22,160 nucleotides of DNA from an uncultured Eubacteriales bacterium (GTDB taxonomy: Bacteria > Bacillota > Clostridia > Oscillospirales > Oscillospiraceae), in assembly GCA_900554705.1 (NCBI GenBank), contig USIH01000017.1, positions 1 to 22,160 on the forward strand, in the 5' to 3' direction. The position numbers and the translations under genes are program-made. A model generated the notes under the pieces. The model had not been told where the DNA came from, made no database searches, and worked only from the letters and a program-made list of their open reading frames with translations. How positions within the stretch are numbered: position 1 is the first letter of the stretch; the number at the start of each line of letters is the position of its first letter. Shown piece after piece: positions 1 through 8,822 of this stretch.

Positions 1-1168
1 GGACAAAATGCTCAAGGGTGCCAAGCGGGAGCACAAGACCGTGATGGAGATTGCAAAATTCTACACGGATGCTTTCTTTGCGGACTGCGAAAAGCTCAAT
101 ATAAAGCGCCCCGATGTGGTGGAGCCCGCGACAAACTGCATCAGAGAGTTTATTCATATGATTACAGTGTTGTTGGAGAAAGGGTATGCCTACGAGCAGG
201 GGGGCAACATCTATTTTGACACTTCCAAGCTTGAAAATTACCATGTGTTCTCGGGACAGACGGAGGAGGAGCTTCTGGTCGGCGTCCGGGATGATGTGGA
301 GGAGGATGTCAACAAGCGCAACAAGAGCGATTTTGTGCTCTGGTTTACCAAGTCAAAGTTTGAGGATCAGGAGCTGAAGTGGGAGAGCCCGTGGGGAATG
401 GGATACCCCGGCTGGCATATCGAGTGCTCCTGCATCAGCATGAAGCATTTGGGGGAGGATATGGATATCCATTGCGGCGGCATCGACAACGCTTTCCCGC
501 ACCACACCAATGAGATCGCTCAGTCGGAGGCGTACTTGGGGCACAAATGGTGCAACTATTGGTTCCATGTGCACCACCTCAACACGGAAAGCGGAAAAAT
601 GTCCAAGTCAAAGGGCGAATTTCTGACCGTGTCGCTGCTGGAGCAGAAGGGCTACGATCCGCTGGTCTACCGCCTGTTCTGCCTGCAAAGCCACTATCGC
701 CGAAATCTGGTCTTCTCTTGGGAGAACTTGGATAATGCCGCTGTGACCTACCAGAAGCTCATTGCCCGCATCGCGGCTCTGACGCCGGACGGCGATGTGG
801 ACGAGGCTGCGTTTGCGGCGCTCAAGGAGCGTTTTGTCTCCGCGCTCAACGGCGACCTGAACACGTCCCTTGCGGTCACGTCGCTTTACGATGTGCTCAA
901 GGCAAAGACGAACGACGCGACGAAGCTCGCCGCGCTGAAGGATTTTGACTACGTGCTGGGGCTTGACCTGATCGAGGCGGCGCAGAAGCTGCGTGCGCAG
1001 GAGGCGGAGGACGCGCGCGATCCGGAGATCGACGCGCTGGTCGCGGCGCGCACTGCGGCGAAGAAGGAGAAGAACTGGGCGGAGGCGGATCGCATCCGCG
1101 ATGAACTGAAGGCGCGCGGCATTGAGATCATTGACACCCCGCAGGGAACAAAGTGGAAACGGAGTTGA
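1..1168 (+). CDS. cysS: Cysteine--tRNA ligase, 5' end missing
   Basis: Class I cysteinyl-tRNA synthetase, which charges tRNA-Cys in the cytoplasm. The reading frame is open to the left edge: codons for D and K precede the first ATG at 8, so that ATG is internal. About 70-80 N-terminal residues, including the HIGH motif, lie outside the window. The KMSKS signature is visible as GKMSKSKGEF. Zinc-site residues are visible in GWHIECSC and in HCGGIDNAFPHHTNE, whose His and Glu match the family's ligands. The C-terminal part carries the helical anticodon-binding region, rich in Ala, Lys and Glu, ending ...GIEIIDTPQGTKWKRS, as is normal for CysRS. The stop codon is 4 bases before the polA start, so the two genes are almost certainly cotranscribed. 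Nothing suggests a defect apart from the window cut. Confidence 0.96.
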   Translation, partial: DKMLKGAKREHKTVMEIAKFYTDAFFADCEKLNIKRPDVVEPATNCIREFIHMITVLLEKGYAYEQGGNIYFDTSKLENYHVFSGQTEEELLVGVRDDVEEDVNKRNKSDFVLWFTKSKFEDQELKWESPWGMGYPGWHIECSCISMKHLGEDMDIHCGGIDNAFPHHTNEIAQSEAYLGHKWCNYWFHVHHLNTESGKMSKSKGEFLTVSLLEQKGYDPLVYRLFCLQSHYRRNLVFSWENLDNAAVTYQKLIARIAALTPDGDVDEAAFAALKERFVSALNGDLNTSLAVTSLYDVLKAKTNDATKLAALKDFDYVLGLDLIEAAQKLRAQEAEDARDPEIDALVAARTAAKKEKNWAEADRIRDELKARGIEIIDTPQGTKWKRS

Positions 1169-1172
1169 GCAG

Positions 1173-3794
1173 ATGAAGCTGATGATTTTGGATGGCAACA
1201 GCGTGATTAACCGTGCCTTTTACGGCGTGCGGCCGCTGTCCACCCGCGAAGGCATTCCGACCAATGCGATCTTCGGCTTTTTGAATATCCTCCAGCGCGT
1301 CACGGCGCAGGAAAAACCGGACGCGCTCTGCGTCGCCTTCGACCTGCATGGGCCGACCTTCCGCCACCTGAAATATGACGGCTATAAGGCGACGCGCCAC
1401 CCCATGCCGGAGGAGCTTGCAACGCAGATGCCGCTCATGAAGCAGGTGCTCTCCGCGATGAACATCCCGATCTTCGAGTGTCAGGGATGGGAAGCGGACG
1501 ATGTGATCGGCACGGTGTCAGTCAAGTGCTGCGCAGCGGGCTGGAAATGCGTGATCCTCACGGGCGACCGCGACAGCTTGCAGCTTGTAAACGACTGCGT
1601 GACGGTCAAACTCGTGCGCACGCAGGGCGGTCAGACCGGAACGACGGACTACACGCCGGAGGTCTTCCTTGCGGAGTACGGATTTGAGCCGATCCGGCTG
1701 ATCGACCTCAAGGCGCTCATGGGCGACAGCTCGGACAACATCCCGGGTGTCGCGGGTGTCGGCACGAAGACGGCGACGGATCTGCTCAAGCGCTTTGACA
1801 CACTCGACGGTGTTTACAACAATCTCACGCCGGAGAATATGAAGGGAAAGCTCTTTGAAAAGCTGACAAACGGCAAGGCGTCTGCCTACCTTTCCTATGA
1901 CCTTGCGACCATCCGCTGCGACGCGCCGATCGACGCTTTCCGGCCGGAGGACTGCATGGTAAGACCGCCGCGGGTGCGCGCGCTGTACGACCTGTTTGTC
2001 CGCTTGGAATTTCAGAAGCTGATCGACCGCTACGGACTGCGTGACGCGGCGCTCGAACCGGAGGAGGAACCGACGCAGGACGACGGTTTCAGCGGCACTA
2101 CGTCCGTGATCGAGGTCACGGACGCGGCGCAGGCCGAACCGCTCTTTTCCGGTGCGCTCCTGTTCCTTGCCGCCGATGCGGCGATCGACAGCGTGTTTGT
2201 TGCGCCGCAGTCAAAGGAAGCGGGCACGCAGGTCTATCTCCTGCAACGCGACAAGATGGGTGAGGCGTATCTTCCGCTGCTAAAACGGCTGTTTTCAGCC
2301 CAATATCCGAAGGTCGCGCATGATATTAAGCCGCTGCTGCGCCGCCTTTTGGCCGCGGGCATTGATGCGGACGGCTTCGTGTTCGACACGGCCGTTGCGG
2401 CGTATCTGCTCGACGCGACGCGCGGAAAATACGAGCTTTCGCAGCTCACGCAGGACTATCTCCACTTTTCTCCCGCCATGCAGCAGGAAACCCCCGCCGA
2501 CACTGCGCTGGCCATTGAGGCTGCTTGTGTCGAGGGGCTGTACGACGTGCTGTCGGAAAAGCTGCGAGAGCAGCAGATGCAGACGCTGTTTGAGACGATC
2601 GAGCTGCCGGTCTGCTCCGTGCTTGCGCAAATGGAGCAGGAGGGAATGCTGGTCGACCAGAATGCGCTGCGCGCGTTCAGCCGGCTGCTGTCCGAGCGCG
2701 TTTCCGACTGCGAAGCGCTCATCTATTCCTACGCCGGTGGGGAGTTTAACATCAATTCGACCCGCCAGCTTGGAGAGCTGCTGTTTGATAAGCTCGGCCT
2801 GCCGGTGGTAAAGAAGACGAAGAGCGGCCCTTCGACGAATGTGGAGGCGCTCGAGGCGATCGCCGACAAGCATCCTGTCGTGCGGGCGGTCATGGATTAC
2901 CGGATGCTCACAAAGCTCAAGTCCACCTATGCCGACGGCCTGCAAAAAGAGATCGCGCCCGATGGCAGGATCCACACCAAGTTCCAGAACCTGGTCACGG
3001 CGACAGGGCGACTTTCCTCTACGGAACCGAATTTACAGAACATTCCGGTACGGACGGAGCTGGGCGCGCAGATCCGAAAGATGTTTGTCCCCCGTGAGGG
3101 CTGGGTCTTCGTCGACGCAGATTACAGCCAGATCGAGCTGCGTGTTCTTGCCCATATTGCCGATGACAAGGCGATGCAGGAGGCATTCCGCTCCGGCGAG
3201 GATTTCCACAGCGTCACCGCTTCGCAGGTCTTCGGCGTACCGCTCGCGTCGGTAACGCCGCTGATGCGCCGCCATGCCAAGGCTGTGAATTTCGGCATCG
3301 TCTACGGCATTTCGGAGTTTTCCCTTGCGCAGGACATCGGCGTGAGCCGCAAGGAAGCGAAGGAATATATCGAGAATTATCTGGACAAGTACCACGGCGT
3401 GCGGGATTATATGCACAATATTGTGCGCTTTGCCCGCGAGAACGGCTACGTTGCGACCCTCTTCGGACGGCGCAGACGCATACCGGAGATCACAAGCAGC
3501 AATTTTAACGTGCGCAGCGGCGCGGAGCGCATCGCGCTCAACACCCCCGTGCAGGGGAGCGCCGCCGACATCATCAAGCTGGCCATGGTGCGCGTGCAGC
3601 ACGCGCTGCGCGAAGCGGCGCTCAATGCGCGCCTTGTGCTGCAGGTGCATGACGAGCTGATCGTTGAGTGCCCCGCGCTGGAGGCACCGCTCGTGATGCA
3701 GATCGTGACACGCGAAATGGAGCACGCGGCGCAGCTCAGCGTTCCGCTCGTGGCGGAGGCAAAAATGGGAGAAAGCTGGTTTGACGCCAAATGA
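1173..3794 (+). CDS. polA: DNA polymerase I, probably without proofreading
   Basis: Family A DNA polymerase of 873 aa, acting in Okazaki-fragment processing and repair. The ATG at 1173 was chosen over an upstream in-frame start at 1122 because it begins MKLMILDGNSVINRAF, the standard N-terminus, follows a GGAG ribosome site, and does not overlap cysS. Residues 1 to about 290 form the 5'-3' exonuclease (GDRDSLQL, GDSSDNIPGVAGVGTKTA). Residues of about 315-480 match the 3'-5' exonuclease fold but lack the acidic metal ligands: the first segment reads ALLFLAADAAIDS and the second AHDIKPLLRRL where E. coli has a catalytic Asp. The polymerase domain is intact: motif A DADYSQIELR (Asp650), motif B RRHAKAVNFGIVYG, motif C LQVHDEL (Asp827, Glu828). 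Its stop overlaps the rimI start by four bases (ATGA), which implies translational coupling. Confidence 0.97.
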   Translation: MKLMILDGNSVINRAFYGVRPLSTREGIPTNAIFGFLNILQRVTAQEKPDALCVAFDLHGPTFRHLKYDGYKATRHPMPEELATQMPLMKQVLSAMNIPIFECQGWEADDVIGTVSVKCCAAGWKCVILTGDRDSLQLVNDCVTVKLVRTQGGQTGTTDYTPEVFLAEYGFEPIRLIDLKALMGDSSDNIPGVAGVGTKTATDLLKRFDTLDGVYNNLTPENMKGKLFEKLTNGKASAYLSYDLATIRCDAPIDAFRPEDCMVRPPRVRALYDLFVRLEFQKLIDRYGLRDAALEPEEEPTQDDGFSGTTSVIEVTDAAQAEPLFSGALLFLAADAAIDSVFVAPQSKEAGTQVYLLQRDKMGEAYLPLLKRLFSAQYPKVAHDIKPLLRRLLAAGIDADGFVFDTAVAAYLLDATRGKYELSQLTQDYLHFSPAMQQETPADTALAIEAACVEGLYDVLSEKLREQQMQTLFETIELPVCSVLAQMEQEGMLVDQNALRAFSRLLSERVSDCEALIYSYAGGEFNINSTRQLGELLFDKLGLPVVKKTKSGPSTNVEALEAIADKHPVVRAVMDYRMLTKLKSTYADGLQKEIAPDGRIHTKFQNLVTATGRLSSTEPNLQNIPVRTELGAQIRKMFVPREGWVFVDADYSQIELRVLAHIADDKAMQEAFRSGEDFHSVTASQVFGVPLASVTPLMRRHAKAVNFGIVYGISEFSLAQDIGVSRKEAKEYIENYLDKYHGVRDYMHNIVRFARENGYVATLFGRRRRIPEITSSNFNVRSGAERIALNTPVQGSAADIIKLAMVRVQHALREAALNARLVLQVHDELIVECPALEAPLVMQIVTREMEHAAQLSVPLVAEAKMGESWFDAK

Positions 3795-4231
3795 TCGTAC
3801 CGCTCAATGAAAACCACGTGGCACAGGTCGCCGCTCTGGAGCGTGAATGCTTTTCCGACCCGTGGAGCGAAGCGTCCGTGCGCTACGAGTGCGAAAACCC
3901 CATCAGCACATGGTTTGCGGAGGAGCGCGAGGGACACGTCGCGGGCTATATCGGCGCGCAGAGCGTGCCGCCGGAGGCGGACGTGATGAACCTTGCCGTT
4001 GCGCCGGAGTACCGCAGGCAGGGCATCGGGCGGGCGCTGCTGCGCCATTTGGAGGAGGCTCTGCACAGAGACGGCATTGAGACGCTGTTTCTGGAGGTGC
4101 GTGCCTCCAACGAACCCGCGCGCCGGCTCTATGAAGCGTCCGGCTACCGTGTCGCCGGTGTACGCAAAAAATATTATGTAAACCCAACGGAAGACGCGCT
4201 CATTATGAAAAAGGAGCTGAAGGAATGCTGA
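3791..4231 (+). CDS. rimI: Ribosomal protein S18-alanine N-acetyltransferase, GNAT family
   Basis: A 146-aa single-domain GNAT acetyltransferase. RimI enzymes acetylate the N-terminal alanine of ribosomal protein S18 using acetyl-CoA. The acetyl-CoA pyrophosphate-binding loop is clear as APEYRRQGIGRALL (residues 71-84), followed by LEVRASNEPARRLYEASGYR, the conserved second half of RimI. The start ATG overlaps the polA stop, and the gene's own stop overlaps the tsaD start by seven bases. The position just before tsaD is the usual one for rimI in Firmicutes and supports this name over a generic acetyltransferase. The usual partners tsaE and tsaB are not beside it; polA occupies the upstream position. 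Confidence 0.9.
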   Translation: MIVPLNENHVAQVAALERECFSDPWSEASVRYECENPISTWFAEEREGHVAGYIGAQSVPPEADVMNLAVAPEYRRQGIGRALLRHLEEALHRDGIETLFLEVRASNEPARRLYEASGYRVAGVRKKYYVNPTEDALIMKKELKEC

Positions 4232-5235
4232 TCTTAGCGATAGAATCGTCCTGTGACGAGACGGCCGTCGCATTGGTGCGCGACGGCAGAGAGGTGCTGA
4301 CGGATTGCATCAGCTCACAGGTGCCGCTGCACCGCCTCTATGGTGGCGTCGTGCCGGAGATCGCCTCGCGCAAGCACATCGAGGCGATCAGTGCACTTGC
4401 CGATCAGGCGCTGAAAAAGGCGAGCCGCTCCGAGATCGATGCGGTCGCCGTGACGTATGCGCCGGGGCTGATCGGCGCGCTGCTCGTGGGCGTGAATTTC
4501 GCCAAGGGCGCTGCTCTTGCACTGCATAAGCCGCTCATTCCCGTGCATCACATTCGCGGACACATCGCGGCAAACTACATTGCCTATCCCGATCTGACGC
4601 CGCCGTTTCTCTGCCTGGTCGTCTCCGGTGGGCACACGATGTTTGTCGACGTCAGGGATTATACACAGATGGAGATCCTCGGCTCGACCTGTGATGACGC
4701 GGCGGGTGAGTGCTTTGACAAGGTCGCGCGCGTGCTGGATATGCCCTATCCGGGCGGCGCGGCACTGGATAAAGCGGCGCAGAGCGGAGATCCGGAGCGC
4801 TACCGCCTGCCGATCCCCCATGCTTCCGGAAATCCGCTGGATCTTTCTTTTTCCGGTCTTAAGACGGCTGCGGTCAATCTGGTGCACAACGCGAAGCAAA
4901 AGGGCGAGACGATCTACGTTAACGACCTGTGCGCGAGCTTTTCCCGCGCTGTCTGCCGGATGCTGATCCCCCGCGTGGAGCTTGCGCTGCAACAAACCGG
5001 ACGGAAAACGCTTGCCGTTGCGGGGGGCGTCGCGGCCAACAGCGCGATTCGCGCAGAGCTGACGGCGCTCTGCGCGCGCCTCGGTGTGCGGCTGTGTATG
5101 CCGCCGCTGTCCCTCTGCGGCGACAATGCCGCGATGATCGGTGCGCAGGGATACTACGAATTTTTGGCAGGAAATCTTGCCGACCAGACCCTGAATGCCT
5201 ATGCGACGAAGTCCATGGAGGGCGAACGAATTTAA
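4225..5235 (+). CDS. tsaD: tRNA N6-adenosine threonylcarbamoyltransferase
   Basis: TsaD (Gcp/Kae1 family, 336 aa) transfers the threonylcarbamoyl group from its AMP ester to A37 of ANN-decoding tRNAs, working with TsaB and TsaE in bacteria. The N-terminus MLILAIESSCDETAVALV is diagnostic. The metal-binding pair is H109-x3-H113 in HHIRGHIAA, and the third ligand is Asp300 in SLCGDNAAMIG. The nucleotide-binding loops VVSGGHT and AGGVAANS are intact. The start follows AAGGAG with an 8-base spacer inside the end of rimI. It is the last gene of the operon, followed by a strong hairpin terminator. The enzyme supplying its substrate, TsaC, is encoded in the other operon of this window at 9383-10423. 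Confidence 0.97.
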   Translation: MLILAIESSCDETAVALVRDGREVLTDCISSQVPLHRLYGGVVPEIASRKHIEAISALADQALKKASRSEIDAVAVTYAPGLIGALLVGVNFAKGAALALHKPLIPVHHIRGHIAANYIAYPDLTPPFLCLVVSGGHTMFVDVRDYTQMEILGSTCDDAAGECFDKVARVLDMPYPGGAALDKAAQSGDPERYRLPIPHASGNPLDLSFSGLKTAAVNLVHNAKQKGETIYVNDLCASFSRAVCRMLIPRVELALQQTGRKTLAVAGGVAANSAIRAELTALCARLGVRLCMPPLSLCGDNAAMIGAQGYYEFLAGNLADQTLNAYATKSMEGERI

Positions 5236-5246
5236 TGAAAAAATGA

Positions 5247-5281
5247 GTGCAGGCTGCGCGGTCGCGGCCTGCACTTTTTTG
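5247..5281 (+). terminator. Intrinsic terminator of the cysS-polA-rimI-tsaD operon
   Basis: GTGCAGGC (5247-5254) pairs perfectly with GCCTGCAC (5267-5274), and the intervening GC-rich segment can extend the stem. Six T residues follow directly (5275-5280). It lies 12 bases after the tsaD stop. Confidence 0.92.
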
Positions 5282-5577
5282 ACGAAAAACTGCGGAAAAA
5301 AACGTACAACGCAGTAGAGTTATGTAAACCAAATGAGAACTTTCGCGAAAGAAAGAACTCCATTTATGAGGCAGCATGACGGGGGAGCAGGGCGACTTTT
5401 CCTTAAGATACAATGGAAAATCAGACTGTGCATAAGCCTGTGCAGACTGTTTATAACTTTTGCCGAAAAGCGATTTGCTTATCATTATCGTCAACTTCTT
5501 CCGTGCGCACTTTCGCTTGCCGGAGAACAGACCGCGCAAAAATTGCAAGATTTCCGCCGCGTTCTGCATATAAATAA
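5282..5577. other. AT-rich gap between convergent tsaD and asnS with a phased direct repeat
   Basis: No credible gene was found here: possible reading frames on both strands lack a ribosome site and known motifs, or run into flanking genes in a shadow frame. The stretch contains CAGACTGTGCATAA (5422-5435) and CAGACTGTTTATAA (5443-5456), a direct repeat with two mismatches and an exact 21-bp period. The complement of each ends in a TTATNNACA-like nonamer. It also contains the 12-base palindrome CTTTCGCGAAAG (5340-5351). Both flanking genes have their own terminators, so the gap is longer than termination alone would need. Confidence 0.5.
5422..5456. repeat. Two-copy direct repeat, 21-bp period
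   Basis: Copies at 5422-5435 and 5443-5456 agree at 12 of 14 bases. Read on the minus strand they contain TTATGCACA and TTATAAACA, which are one and two mismatches from the DnaA-box consensus TTATCCACA. A spacing of two helical turns fits protein binding on one DNA face. The function is unknown. Confidence 0.5.
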
Positions 5578-5606
5578 CGGGACTGTCTCTTTCAAAGACA
5601 GTCCCG
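5578..5606 (-). terminator. Terminator hairpin downstream of asnS
   Basis: An 11-bp perfect stem pairs CGGGACTGTCT (5578-5588) with AGACAGTCCCG (5596-5606) around a 7-base loop. On the minus strand it is followed by a T-rich but broken tract (TTATTTAT). It lies about 20 bases after the asnS stop. The weak T-tract makes efficiency uncertain. Confidence 0.75.
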
Positions 5607-5625
5607 TCGGGTTCATGGTATGCAC

Positions 5626-7020
<1,395 letters not shown>

Positions 7021-7073
7021 AATCGTACCTCTTTTACATGATGCCTGCGCACAAAACGCAATTCATTTTGCCT

Positions 7074-7102
7074 ATTATACTCCATCTTCTGCGGCTTTAC
7101 AA
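7074..7102 (-). promoter_or_regulatory. Sigma-A type promoter of asnS
   Basis: On the minus strand, TTGTAA (7097-7102) is separated by 17 bases from a perfect TATAAT (7074-7079). The predicted transcript starts near 7067, giving a leader of about 45-50 bases. The outer end of the hairpin element (7114) lies 11 bases upstream of the -35 box. Confidence 0.85.
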
Positions 7103-7113
7103 GATATAATTTC

Positions 7114-7418
7114 AAAACCGGAGAGAAAACTCTCCGGTCAGCGTGTCGAAAAACCCTTTTCGACACGCTGACAGACTGCCAAAAAGGTTCGGAAGACGAG
7201 CAACTCACGCCCGTCGGCGTATATAGATACGGTAGGGCGTGAGTTGCGAAGTAAGTCAAAATTCTTGCAAAGCAAGCAATTGTCACTCTATATAAGTTGA
7301 AAAATCACGTTTCAGCGTTTTGAAATTCAACCGTCAGATTTTTACAAAATAGTGAAACTATTTTTGACGGTTACGGACTTTTTTGACAGTCTGACCGGAG
7401 AGAAAACTCTCCGGTTTT
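7114..7418. repeat. Composite hairpin element with inverted ends, MITE-like
   Basis: The roughly 305-bp gap between asnS and the coaE-aminopeptidase operon is almost all palindromes. The left end (7114-7141) and the complement of the right end (7391-7418) agree at 24 of 28 bases, differing only in a 4-base loop. Each end is itself a hairpin, CCGGAGAG-AAAA-CTCTCCGG. Inside are a perfect 15-bp stem (7138-7152 with 7157-7171), a 13-bp stem GCAACTCACGCCC (7200-7212 with 7235-7247), a small CTTGC/GCAAG hairpin (7264-7276), and AAAATAGT/ACTATTTT (7346-7364) nested in CCGTCA/TGACGG (7331-7370). No transposase is encoded and no clear target duplication is seen. The right hairpin, read on the + strand, ends in TTTT. 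It may be a mobile miniature element or a conserved structured repeat of the genome. Confidence 0.7.
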
Positions 7419-7424
7419 GCTATT

Positions 7425-8822
7425 TCAATCTTCGTAGAAGACCTTCATGCCCTTGTAGGTCATGTAGGTATCCAGCTTGGACACGATCTCCATCGGCGCG
7501 TGCATGGAAAGCACGGGAACACCGGCGTCGACCGTCTCAATGTTGCGGTTTGCCATATAGCAAGCAACCGTACCGCCGCCGCCCTGATCGACCTTGCCCA
7601 GCTCGCCGGTCTGCCAGATAACGTCGTTGTCGGCAAAGAGCTTGCGTACATAGGCCATGACCTCGGCGGCTGCGTCGGAGGAGCCGGACTTGCCGCGCGC
7701 GCCGGTGTACTTGAAGATGCCGGTGCCGTAGTTGATCTGAGTGTTGTTGCTCTTGTCGCAGGTCTCGGCATAGAGCGGGTCAAAGGCATTGCTCACATCG
7801 GCAGACAGGCAGAACGAACCTTCAAAGCAGCGGCGCAGATCGGCGCCCGTTGCGGCGCAGAGGTCGCCCATGAAGGTCTCAAAATACTGGCTTTGCATAC
7901 CGCTGATGCCGACCGAGCCGATCTCTTCCTTGTCGGCAAGAACGCAGACGGCCGTCTTTTCCGGCGTGCCGATCTGGAGCAGAGGAAGGAAGGCGGCAAA
8001 CGCGCACACGCGGTCGTCATGACCGTAGGCCGCGATGAGGCTGCGGTCGAAGCCGACCTCGCGCGCAGGACCCGCTGGAACCATGGTCAGCTCGGCAGAG
8101 AGGAAATCCTCCTCGCATATACCGTACTTTTCCTGAAGCAGGCAGAGAATGGCAAACTTGATGCGGTTTGCGCCCTCGTCGTCCTTAAGCGGGCGGCTGC
8201 CCAGAAGGACGCGCAGATTCTCACCCGTGACGCCCTCGGCCAGCGTCTTTTTCATCTGATCGCCGGAGAGGTGAATGAGCAGATCCGTTACGCAGAAGAT
8301 CGGATCGGAGGGATCCTCGCCGACGGTCACGGGAACGACCGTCCCGTCCTTCTTTGCGATCACGCCGTGCAGCGCGAGCGGTGTGGTCGTCCACTGATAC
8401 TTCTTAATACCGCCGTAGTAGTGCGTCTTGAAGAATGCAAGCTCGCTGTCCTCATAGAGGGGGTTCGGCTTCAGATCCAGACGCGGGGAATCAATGTGCG
8501 CGGCGCAGATGTGCGTGCCGCGGTCAAGCGGCTGCGTTCCGACGACGGCGAAGATGACGCACTTGCCGTGGCCGTTGCCGTAGACCTTGTCGCCCGCTTT
8601 GAGCTGCATTCCGGGCGTGAGCGGACGGAAGCCGTGCTTTTCCGCCTCGGCGATCGTCCAGTTTACCGCTTCGCGCTCCACCTTGCAGGTGCTGATGAAC
8701 TGCATATACTGCTTGCAGTATGCCTCCATCGCCGCAAGATCTTCGTCGGAAATGCGGTCATAACCGTTCTTCGGCTGCGAAAGCAGTTCCTTGCGCAGTG
8801 CCTCGTATTTCTTTTCTTCCAT
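7425..8822 (-). CDS. M18 family aminopeptidase, internal start in the coaE frame
   Basis: A 465-aa zinc aminopeptidase of family M18 (aspartyl aminopeptidase type), a cytoplasmic enzyme removing N-terminal residues from peptides. Starting at the ATG at 8822 gives the normal family length. That ATG follows AAAGGAG with a normal spacer, better than expected for a codon inside a gene. Likely metal ligands in order are His109 (AAHIDSP), Asp269 or 270 (YGHDDRVC), Glu299/300 (DKEEIGS), Asp342 (SADVSNAFDP) and His441 (SMHAPMEI). The glycine-rich DQGGGGTVA loop is also typical. The exact peptide preference cannot be read from the sequence. It is the last gene of the rlmA-prfA-tsaC-coaE operon; the palindromic element begins right after its stop. 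Confidence 0.9.
   Translation of the reverse strand: MEEKKYEALRKELLSQPKNGYDRISDEDLAAMEAYCKQYMQFISTCKVEREAVNWTIAEAEKHGFRPLTPGMQLKAGDKVYGNGHGKCVIFAVVGTQPLDRGTHICAAHIDSPRLDLKPNPLYEDSELAFFKTHYYGGIKKYQWTTTPLALHGVIAKKDGTVVPVTVGEDPSDPIFCVTDLLIHLSGDQMKKTLAEGVTGENLRVLLGSRPLKDDEGANRIKFAILCLLQEKYGICEEDFLSAELTMVPAGPAREVGFDRSLIAAYGHDDRVCAFAAFLPLLQIGTPEKTAVCVLADKEEIGSVGISGMQSQYFETFMGDLCAATGADLRRCFEGSFCLSADVSNAFDPLYAETCDKSNNTQINYGTGIFKYTGARGKSGSSDAAAEVMAYVRKLFADNDVIWQTGELGKVDQGGGGTVACYMANRNIETVDAGVPVLSMHAPMEIVSKLDTYMTYKGMKVFYED

Noticed and set aside
5340..5351. The palindrome CTTTCGCGAAAG as an operator
   Set aside because: A single 12-base palindrome with no nearby promoter or regulator; it could be chance.
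7021..7113. A T-box leader for asnS
   Set aside because: The promoter is only about 55 bases upstream of the start and the T-box consensus is absent.
7114..7418. The hairpin array as a CRISPR array
   Set aside because: The repeats are palindromes of different sequence and length, without regular spacers or cas genes.
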